Source: Dastarcus helophoroides (lineage: Eukaryota; Arthropoda; Insecta; Coleoptera; Bothrideridae). Taken from it: a DNA stretch of 64,000 bases. Below, piece by piece: positions 55,701-64,000 of the stretch (positions are counted from its first letter, which is position 1; each line of letters opens with the position of its first letter). A model generated the notes under the pieces. The model did no database searches. It saw only the letters and a program-made list of their open reading frames with translations, and was not told where the DNA came from. The DNA lies in NCBI GenBank assembly GCA_028583605.1, contig CM053327.1, forward strand, positions 41,416,059-41,480,058, in the 5' to 3' direction. The translations under genes were made by a program, and so were the position numbers.

Positions 55701-57860
55701 CCTGCTAGTCCTAATGTTTGCTGAAAATTCCAACCTTGATCTTTGAAACACAGAACCTCCTATTCTTCCTAAGGTTGTCATTTCGTTGCCTGAAGTTATT
55801 ATCAGACAACAAAAAGTCAGGAAGATTCTACTCGGGCTCGATATATAGAAAGCTTTTGGCCTTGATGCTACCTCCGCTATTGTTCTTAAGAGGTGTGCTC
55901 CAGAGCTGACTACAGAGTTGCCACTACTTCCAAGGAAACAGCTGATCTGCTAGTCTTCAATTTTGCTGAAAATTCCAACCTTGATCTTTGAAACAGAACA
56001 ACAGAACAGAGCCTCCTATTATTCCTAAGGTTGTCACTTCCTTGTCTGAAGTTATTATCAGACAACACAAAGTCAGGAAGATTATCCTCGACTCGATACA
56101 TAGAAAGCGTCAGGTCTTGATCCTATCTCAGCTATTGTTCTTAAGAAATGTGCTTTAGAGTTAACTACATAGTTGCAACTATTTCCAAGAAAACAGCTGA
56201 CCTGCTAGTCTTAAGGTTTTTTGAAAATTCCAACCTTGATTCTTGAAACAGAGAACCTCAAATTCTCCCTAAAGTTGGCACTTCCTTCCCTGAAGTTATT
56301 GTCAGACAACAGGAAGTCAGGAAGATTATCCTCGAACTCGACACGTAAAAAGCTTCTGGCCTTGATGCTCTTCCCTCTATTGTTCTTAAGAAGTGCGCTC
56401 TAGAGTTGAGTACAGAGTTGCAGCTACTTCCAAGACAACAGCTCTGACCTGCTATTCTTAAGGTTTGCTGAAAATTCCAACTTTGATCTTTGATACATAG
56501 AACCCTCTATTCTTGCTAAGGTTGGCACTTCCTTGCCTGAAGTTATTATCAGACAACAAGAAGTCAGGAAGATTCTCCTCGAGCTCGATACTTAGAAAGC
56601 TTCTGGCCTTGATGGTATCTTGCTATTGTTCTTAAGAAGTGCGCTTCAGGGTTGACTACAGAGTTTCGACTACTACCAAGGAAACAGCTGACCTGCTAGT
56701 CTCAAGGTTAGCTGACAATTCCAACCTTGATTCTTAAAACAGTGAACCTCCAATTCTCCCTAAAGTTGGCACTTCCTTGCCTGAAGTTATTATTAGACAA
56801 CACAAAGTCAGGAAGATTCTCTTCAAACACGATACATAGCAAGCTTCTAGCCTTGATGCTAACCCCGCTATTGTTCTTAAGAAATGTGATCCATAGTTGA
56901 CTACAGAGTTGCAACTACTTCCAAAAAAACAGCTGACCTGCTGATCTTAAGGTTTGTGGAAAATTCCAACATTGATTCTTGAAACAGAGAATTTCCAATT
57001 CTTCCTAAAGTTGACACTTCCTTGCTTGAAGTTATTATCAGACAACAGGAAGTTAGGAAGATTGTCATCGAGCTCGATACGTAAAAAATCCTGGCTTTGA
57101 TGCTATTCCCGCTATTGTTCTTAAGAAGTGCGCTCCAGAGTTGACTACAGAGATGCAACTACTTCCAAGAAAACAGCTGACCTGCTAGTCTTAAGGTCTG
57201 TTGCAAATTCTAACCTTGATTCTTAAAACAGAGAACCTTCAGTTCTTCCTAAAGTTGGCACTTCCTTGCCTGAAGTTATTATCAGACAACAGATAGTCAG
57301 GAAGATTTTCCTCGAGCTCGATACTTAGAAAGCTTTTAGCCTTGATGGTATCCTGCTATTGTTCGTAAGAAGTGCGCTTCAGAATTGACTACAGAGTTGC
57401 AACTACTTCCAAGAAAACAGTTCTGACCTGCTAGTCTTAAGGTTTGCTGAAGATTCAAACCTTGATCATTGAAACAGGGAACCTCCAATTCTTCCTAAAT
57501 TTGGCACTTCCTTGCCTGAAGTTATTTTCAGACAACACAAAGTCAGGAAGATTCTCCTCGACTCGATACATAGGAAGCAGCTTCAGGCCTTGATGCTATC
57601 CCAGCTGTTGTTCTTAAGAAGTGCGTTCTAAAGTTGACTACAAAGTTGCGACTACTTCCAAGGAAGCAGCTGACCTGCTAGTCTTAAGGTTTGCTGACAA
57701 TTCCAACCTTGATTCTTGAAACACAGAATATCCAATTCTCTCTAAACTTAGCACTTCGATTATTGAACTTGTTTTCAGACAATGCACAGTTAGAAAGATT
57801 CTCCTCAAGCTCGACACATCACAAACTTCTGGCTTTGATGACATCCCTACTAATGTTCTT
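55701..57860 (+). repeat. ~245-bp tandem repeat x 9 (LINE linker/early RT segment)
   Basis: 'cctgctagtc' and variants start units at 55701, 55946, 56201, 56448, 56692, 56937, 57181, 57427 and 57674 (spacing 244-255). Each unit encodes the same stretch of ORF2, from ADLLVL...FAENSNLD to ...IVLKKCAPELTTELQLL, in scattered frames with stops. Short minus-strand frames across them are by-products. Divergence between units suggests an older expansion than the two downstream arrays. Confidence 0.9.
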
Positions 57861-57863
57861 CAG

Positions 57864-58500
57864 ATGAGTGTTCCAGAGTTGAGTAGTGTCCTAAGCATGA
57901 TTCTCCTCAAGCTCGACATATCCAAAGCTTCTGGCTTTGATGAAATCCCTACTATTGTTCTTCAGAAGAGTGCTCCAGAGTTGAGTAGTGTCCTAAGTAT
58001 GATTCTCCTCAAGCTCGACATATCCAAAGCTTCTGGTTTTGATGAAATCCCTACTATTGTTCTTCAGAAGAGTGCTCCAGAGTTGAGTAGTGTCCTAAGC
58101 AAGATTCTCCTCAAGCTCGACACATCCAAAGCTTCTGGCTTTGATGAAATCCCTACAATTGTTCTTCAGAAGAGTGCTCCAGAGTTGAGTAGTGTCTTAA
58201 GCAAGATTCTCCTTAAGCTCGACATATCCAAAACTTCTGGCTTTGATGAAATCCCTCCTATTGTTCTTCAGAAGAGTGCTCTAGAGTTGACTAGTGTCCT
58301 AAGCAAGATTCTCCTTAAGCTCGATACATCCAAAGCTTCTGGCTTTGATGAAATCCCTACTTTTGTTCTTCAGAAGAGTGCTCCAGAGTTGAGTATTGTC
58401 CTAAGCAAGATTCTCCTCAAGCTCGATACATGCAAAGCTTCTGGCTTTGATGAAATCCCTACTATTGTTCTTCAGAAGAGTGCTCCAGAGTTGAGTAGTG
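57864..58500 (+). repeat. 102-bp tandem repeat x 7 (RT 'KASG' block), in frame
   Basis: 'ttgagtagtg' or a close variant lies at 57879, 57981, 58083, 58185, 58287, 58389 and 58491, exactly 102 bp (34 codons) apart. Each unit encodes LLKLDxSKASGFDEIPTI and VLQKSAPELSSVLSK. The frame stays open for 232 codons (57864-58562) and ends at a TAG that replaces a Gln codon of the ancestral VQPVPKKG. Units are highly similar, pointing to recent expansion. Confidence 0.9.
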
Positions 58501-59639
58501 TCGTAAGCAAGTTGTTTACATATTCTTACGACCCTAAAATCTGGAAATCTGCTAGGGTGTAGCCTGTCCCTAAAAAGGGAAAAAGAAATCTGGATAAGAA
58601 CTACGCCCTGTATCTTTGTTGCCTGTTATATCTAAATTGATGGAAAATGTTACCAACGTTGAGATTTTCAAATATCTGGAGAAGAATAGAATCATCTCTC
58701 GGTTTCAGACAACAACGCTCAACTGGCGATCTAGTGGCTTATGTTACTCACATTTGTAATTCAGCTATTAGAAAACATGGCGAGACCAGGATTGTGACAT
58801 TGGACATCTCAAAGTCTTTGACAGGATCTAGCATCGATCTCTTCCCGCCAAATTAACGTCTTATGGTCTTCCTCCTGGAGTCTGTCATTTTGTCGTTTTC
58901 TCACTGATAGATATCTTCAGGTTGTCGTTGATGGTGTCTCATCCGAGACATTTGCGATTAATGCGATTAAACAAATAATTGCGCGATTTCACCAGCAGGC
59001 GCGGCATTTTCAATTGCGCTAATCTTAATTGATTAGCAATGGTCTTTCTCCTGGACTTTTTATTTGATATCTGACAACATGACATGATATCTGATATTTT
59101 TCGCTGACAGATCTCTTCAGGTCGTCATCGATGGCATCTCATCATTTGTGATTAATGCAGGGATGCCTCAGGGATCTGTTCTGTCTCCTCCTCTGTTTCT
59201 GTTGGACATAATCGATCTTTTAGCTTTAACTTCCAATCCGATATACGACTACGCAGATGATAGTAGCCTGGAGTCATCTTTTTTCTCCAACAAATCATCA
59301 TTCGTCGGTGCTTCAAATCAAGGGAACAGCAGGTACAGATGGTTAATCGGGATTTGGAAATCATTTTGGAATGGGATGAGCAAAATTGGGTCGACTTCAA
59401 TGCCTCAAAAATTTAGGCAGCGGTTTTCTCTAAGAAAACATCAAGGAATAATGCAACAATCATACTGATAGGCAGCAAAATCCTCCCAATGGGATTTAAT
59501 CTATCCTAGGAGTACATGTGAGCACCAACTTCTCTTGGGACGATCATGTGTGCGCCATTGCTAGAAGCTAGAGCTAAAAAGTACTTTACATTTTATTAGC
59601 TGCTCACTCTATACAAAGCTCAAGTTAGGCCAATACTAG

Positions 59640-61540
59640 CCAATACTGTTCTCATCTTTGGAGTTCAGCCCCAAAGCACACTTTAGCTCTTTTGGATTCA
59701 ATTCAAAGAAAGAAAGTACTTCACATCTCATTATTTGCTCATTTTATAAAAAGCTCAAGTTCTCATCTTGGGAGTTCAGCCCCAAAGCACACTTTAGCTG
59801 TTTTGGATTCAATTCAAAGAAAGTACTTCACATCTCATTATTTGCTCACTCTATACAAAGCTTAAGTTCTCATCTTTGGAGTTTGGCCCCAAAGCACACT
59901 TTAGCTCTTTTGGATTCAATTTAAAGAAAGAAAGTACTTCACATCTCATTATTTGCTCACTCTGTACAAAGCTCAAGTTCTCATCTTTGGAGTTCAGCCC
60001 CAAAGCACACTTTAGCTCTTTTGGATTGAATTCAAAGAAAGAAAGTACTTCACATTTCATTAGTTGCTCCCTCTATACAAAGCTCAAGTTCTCATCTTTG
60101 GAGTTCAGCCCCAAAGCACACTTTAGCTCTTTTGGATTCAATTCAAAGAAAGAAAGTACTTCACATCTCATTATTTGCTCACTCTATACAAAGCTCAAGT
60201 TCTCATCTTTGGAGTTCAGCCCCAAAGCACACTTTAGCTCTTTTGGATTCAATTCAAAGAAAGAAAGTACTTCACATCTCATTATTTGCTCACTCTATAC
60301 AAAGCTCAAGTTCTCATCTTTGGAGTTCAGCCCCAAAGCACACTTTAGCTCTTTTGGATTCAATTCAAAGAAAGAAAGTACTTCACATCTCATTATTTGC
60401 TCACTCTATAAAAAGCTCAAATTCTCATCTTGGGAGTTCAGCCCCAAAGCACACTTTAGCTCTTTTGGATTAATTCAAAGAAAGAAAGTACTTCACATTT
60501 TATTATTTGCTCCCTCTATACAAAGCTCAAGTTCTCATCTTTGGAGTTCAGCCCCAAAGCACACGTTAGCTCTTTTGGATTCAATTCAAAGAAAGAAAGT
60601 ACTTCACATCTCATTATTTGCTCACTCTATAAAAAGCTCAAGTTCTCATCTTGGGAGTTCAGCCACAAAGCACATTTTAGCTCTTTTGGATTCAATTCAA
60701 AGAAAGAAAGTACTTTACATCTCATTATTTGCTCATTCTATACAAAGCTCAAGTTGGGTCAATACTAGCTAATACTGTTCTCATCTTTGGAGTTCAGCCC
60801 CAAAGACACTTTAGCTTTTTGGATTCAATTCAAAAAAAGAAAGTACTTCACATCTCATTATTTGCTCACTGTATAAAAAGTTCAAGTTCTCATCTTTAAA
60901 GTTCAGCCCCAAAGCACACTTTAGCTCTTTTGGATTCAATTCAAAGAAAGAAAGTGTTTCACATCTCATTATTTGCTCACTCTATACAAAGCTCAAGTTA
61001 GGTCAAACTAGAATACTGTTCTCATGTTTGGAGTTCAGCCCCAAAGCACACTTTAGCTCTTTTGGATTCAATTCAAAGAAAGTACTTCACATCTCTATAT
61101 TTGCTCACTCTATACAAAGCTCAAGTTCTCATCTTTGGAGTTCAGCACCAAAGCACACTTTAGTTCTTTTGGATTCAATTCAAAGAAAGAAAGTACTTCA
61201 CATTTCATTTTTTGCTCACTCTATACAAAGCTCAAGTTCTCATCTTTAGAGTTCAGCCCCAAAGCACACTTTAGCTCTTTTGGATTCAATTCAAAGAAAG
61301 AAAGTACTTCACATCTCATTATTTGCTCACTCTATAAAAAACTCAAATTCTCATCTTGGGAGTTCAGCCCCAAAGCACACTTTAGCCCTTTTGGATTCAA
61401 TTCAAAGAAAGAAAGTGTTTCACATCTCATTATTTGCTCACTCTATACAAAGCTCAAGTTAGGTCAACACTGGAATACTGTTCTCATGTTTGGAGTCAGC
61501 TCCAAAGCACACTTTAGCTCTTTTGGATTCAATTCAAAGA
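59640..61540 (+). repeat. ~111-bp tandem repeat x ~17 (LINE C-terminal segment)
   Basis: 'gttcagccccaaagc' recurs about 17 times, from 59663 to about 61495. Most spacings are 111 bp, a few are 107, and three are 132-135. The long form keeps the ancestral 'caatactNgaatactgtt' (encoding the RPxLEYC part), which is missing from the short form. A unit runs from the KYFTxHxLLTLYKAQ block through SHLWSSAPKHTLALLDSIQRK and then returns to the KYFT part, joined through AAAGAAAG. Frames of up to 298 codons across it are products of the 3n unit length. Confidence 0.9.
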
Positions 61541-61900
61541 AGAGCGATTTGCCTAAGTGATGACGAGAGTTTAACTGATCATCTCGAAACACTCGAGTAT
61601 AGGTGGATGGTTGGTGACTTATCTCTTTTCTACGTATTTTCATGGGAGATGCTTGCAAGAACTAATAGGATTGATCCCCCCAAGTGTAAAATGTTTAACG
61701 CATAGCAAGCAAATCATGCGTGGTCCACAGTGGGGACTTCTGTCTATGGAGCCTCTTTTTCTATAGAACTTCTAAGCTATGGAATTCGTTAAGGAACACA
61801 ATTTTTCCCAAAAATTACAACCTATCCTTGTTTAGGAAAGTGGTTCATCGCCTACCTTGTTTCTGAATCATATTCAGTGTGCTCTGAATGAGGTTGTCCT

Positions 61901-62120
61901 TTGCAAGTGGATTGAAGTTAAGAAAAACCTGCACTCTGAATATCTCCTCAGTTCTGAATGACGAAATGTTGACAGGCCAACATACTTGACACTAGTTCAA
62001 CCCAGAAAGCAGTAAGTCTCTCACAATTCTCTTTTTTGTTCGAATCTAAATATTTTTGCAAATTGGTGTGATTAACGTTCCCGCGCATATTTGTAAAATT
62101 ATTTTAATTATGTCCATCCT

Positions 62121-62122
<2 letters not shown>
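61901..62122. other. LINE 3' flank, no gene seen
   Basis: Possible decayed 3' untranslated tail of the LINE, then unique DNA. No poly(A) tail or target-site duplication is identified. Confidence 0.35.

Positions 62123-62175
<53 letters not shown>
62123..62175. repeat. (AT)n microsatellite, ~53 bp
   Basis: An uninterrupted run of about 26 AT dinucleotides. A minus-strand frame reading poly-(Ile-Tyr) through it is a by-product. Confidence 0.98.
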
Positions 62176-62176
<1 letters not shown>

Positions 62177-63883
62177 TGTCTTTATCAGGTCGATGGTCAA
62201 GAAAATGAATTCTTCGACCGCAGCTAGGAAGGTTGGTGGACAACTATTTATAAGATTGCATTAAGGATAAACGTCGTGACAGTAAGTTATATGACAAGTT
62301 TATGTTATAGTTCATGTGCGCTTGATTGAAATACGACTTGATGTTAGCACTTTATCATTGCCAGTTTAATGCCGGTTGAAAGTTGCATGACGGCTTCTCT
62401 CTTATTTAGTCTGGATGTTATGATAATAGCTGCCAAGGAACGGTAACTACATACAGTTGCATGATTAACAACTTCCTTGCAGTGGAAACGTTTCACACTA
62501 ACTACTTCATTTTTATGAGAAATGGTCGTTTTTATTCTCGTAAATGAGGATCATAAAATTACGCTGCAGAAACCCATCTAATTCAGCGGGACATAAATTT
62601 TGTTCAAAGGAATCATCTGCACTTAATCTGCACACTGGTATGCTAAATATCAAATATTACAGTAAACTGTGTTAACTGGATTGTGAGTAAAAACTCGAAC
62701 ATTATCAAAACGATTGTATGGCTTACGTATATTTAAAACGATCCAGGAAAGCTCTTCCTGGGGGCATTACAGTACACTTTCTTTCATGAACTACGTATTC
62801 ACTTATTAAATGAATAGTTCGTTTTGATAGTTCCAAATGAGCTCATGAAAAATGTAAAGTAGAGGCAATTATTTTTATAATTTAATTCGAAGTATTGGCT
62901 TTAATCTCTAAATTTCGAGCTTTAGTCTTTAAATTCTTTCTTATTTTTGATTTCTCGTATTGCTTTTACTTCGGGTGCAACACTGAGATTCGTTGAGTTG
63001 TTTAAATCCAACTAAATTTTTTGTGTTATAAACCATTTATAAAAGAACGAAAGTATTGCCGTAACCAGTAATTTATACTTAAGTATGTATATATTTAATA
63101 AAACAGTTTGAAATTCTTGTGGAATCAAATGTATATAGGAAAAACACCGATACCAATAAAAACCGACTAAGAACACACTAACAATAACCCTAACGCAGAT
63201 AGAAAAAAAAAACGTAAACCCAACTTGCAATCACAGCTTTGCAAATCGTCAGAAACTAGTAACTTATTGTAAAATCTTAATAAAAAAACAGTGAATTTGC
63301 GCCTTAGTCAACAAAAATCAAAAGCTTTGTCTGAATCGACGCAAATCGAAGCTTCCCCAAAGATGGTGGTGTTTGGTCGATCGCCGAGATGGAAGGATTT
63401 GTTAATTTGATTTATCTTTGATGTAGAATCCCTAAAAGATGTTTTCCCGTATGAGTTGAGGATAATAAATGAACTTCTTTCAAGCAGTCAGAAGTGATTG
63501 ATCACGGAAGATAAACAAGGACATGTTTGATCTTTAGTGCGAGAGGGACGGCGGCAGTGGAAGAGTGATGAATCGCAATGGGTCGTCATTAATACGTGTC
63601 AGGATGCGTATTGGAGCTGCCACTCAGCCGGAGCGAGTCCCGAGCCTCCCGTTCTTGTTGAATGTGCCTGTGCCGACGCCGTTCCCGGATGTTCAAGGCA
63701 TCACAAACAAGTCGCTCGGCCACTTTCAGCTTAATCCATTTCATCTGTTTTATCCCCAGCGCGTTATGCCCTCTTGTCACATGACATATGAGTGTTATGG
63801 CCATTTTACATTAGACTCGTAGTTCGAGATGTAGTCCCATTTGGAACGTTCTGTGACATTTTGATTTTAGGAGTTCAGTCATT
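62176..63883. other. Unique island, no supported gene
   Basis: Non-repetitive within the window. 63530-63780 is the most GC-rich part ('gagagggacggcggcagtgg', 'cggagcgagtcccgagcc') and has overlapping open frames of 65-85 codons on both strands, none with a recognisable domain. It may be an exon, a promoter or conserved non-coding DNA of a neighbouring gene; the sequence alone does not decide. Confidence 0.35.
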
Positions 63884-64000
63884 GAAATACAAATGTTGTC
63901 CTTTGAAACCAAGAAAGATTAAAATAACACGACAAAGGTTGCTGTAACACGTCTCGATAGCCAAGATATCATCTGAGATTCAACATCGCATCATCTGAAG
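63884..64000 (+). mobile_element. FB left arm, cut by window end
   Basis: 'attgaaatacaaatgttgtc', 'gaaaccaagaaagattaaaa', 'acaaaggttgctgtaac' and 'gtctcgatagccaagatatc' match the FB left arm. The rest lies beyond 64000. The GAAA of the ribozyme-like core is GAGA here. Confidence 0.8.

Larger units (their letters stand above)
55560..61900 (+). pseudogene. Jockey-like LINE ORF2 relic with three internal tandem expansions
   Basis: In order along the plus strand: a linker block (FPPLLNN, ADLL, FAENSNLD, LPEVIIRQ, VRKILL.LD, KASG.D.IP.IVLKK, CAPEL), RT blocks (WKSARV, stop, PVPKKGKRNL; a KYLE.NRI block; GFRQQRSTGDLVAYVTH; HGETRIVTLDISK; LTSYGLPPGVCH), then NAGMPQGSVLSP and the catalytic YADD (59250-59261), NRDLEIILEWDEQNWVDFNA, ILPMGFNLSILGVHVSTNFS, and the C-terminal end RRAIC.SDDESLTDHLETLE to about 61890. 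These are jockey-clade signatures. Stops, frameshifts and a ~130-nt insertion between two copies of 'LQVV.DG' (58915-59160) make it dead. Three segments are tandemly amplified. No endonuclease or ORF1 is seen. Confidence 0.85.

Noticed and set aside
59876..60772. 298-codon plus-strand open frame
   Set aside because: It runs through the 111-bp LINE-derived tandem array in a frame other than the ancestral ORF2 frame. Its length follows from the 3n unit size, not from a gene.
62046..62243. Frame with a poly-(Ile-Tyr) run
   Set aside because: It is a translation of the (AT)n microsatellite.
62176..63883. tRNA or snRNA gene in the unique islands
   Set aside because: I could not identify box A/box B spacing, a cloverleaf or an snRNA core by eye. 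A tRNAscan-SE or Infernal run would decide it.

Overview
This is a gene-poor, AT-rich, repeat-saturated stretch of an animal nuclear genome, most likely an arthropod and probably an insect. The retrotransposon remains (jockey-like, RTE-like and I/R1/Loa-like LINE fragments) suggest this; the species cannot be named from the window. I found no host protein-coding gene, tRNA or rRNA that I can defend. Nearly everything recognisable is a transposable-element relic, a tandem array or a dispersed repeat.

Layout. 0.1-0.3 kb: a dispersed repeat with a hammerhead-like fold. 1.5-3.1 kb: first copies of two ~600-bp dispersed repeats (partners at 29.5 and 7.5 kb). 3.1-7.3 kb: an AT-rich block built from a degenerate GAAATTTTCAAAA-type motif. 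8.1-9.7 kb: a dispersed repeat with a minisatellite, then a LINE C-terminal fragment. 10.2 kb: the first copy of a foldback family (called FB here, about 15 copies). 11.7-12.2 kb: two dispersed repeats. 12.75-14.4 kb: a 152-bp tandem array whose unit contains a small inverted-repeat element. 14.4-16.0 kb: a minus-strand jockey-like LINE relic. 16.8-26.1 kb: a 9-kb AT-rich satellite with a 1.57-kb higher-order repeat. 26.9-28.0 kb: an RTE-like relic with a nested jockey fragment. 28-31.5 kb: mostly unique DNA with short tandem repeats. 31.5-35 kb: FB copies in AT-rich DNA. 35.1-36.3 kb: a 370-bp tandem repeat carrying a type I hammerhead ribozyme in each unit. 37.2-39.4 kb: a 280-bp tandem array. 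39.4-43.4 kb: broken repeats. 44-46 kb and 51-53 kb: unique islands. 46-50.4 kb: AT-rich DNA with a 164-bp array. 50.4-50.9 kb: a mariner-like MITE. 53.3-55.1 kb: 365-bp and 59-bp arrays. 55.6-61.9 kb: a jockey-like LINE in which three separate parts of ORF2 were amplified in tandem. 62-63.9 kb: unique DNA with an (AT)n run. 63.9-64 kb: a last FB copy cut by the window end.

Two results stand out. First, the 370-bp tandem units at 35.3-36.3 kb fit the architecture of metazoan retrozymes: small, tandemly repeated, non-autonomous elements that self-cleave through a hammerhead ribozyme. Two further repeat families here (100-302 and the FB family) carry degenerate folds of the same plan. Second, the 55.6-61.9 kb LINE keeps its ORF2 segments in ancestral order, yet three of them were expanded (about 245 bp x 9, 102 bp x 7, about 111 bp x 17), so local tandem amplification has acted repeatedly on one dead element.
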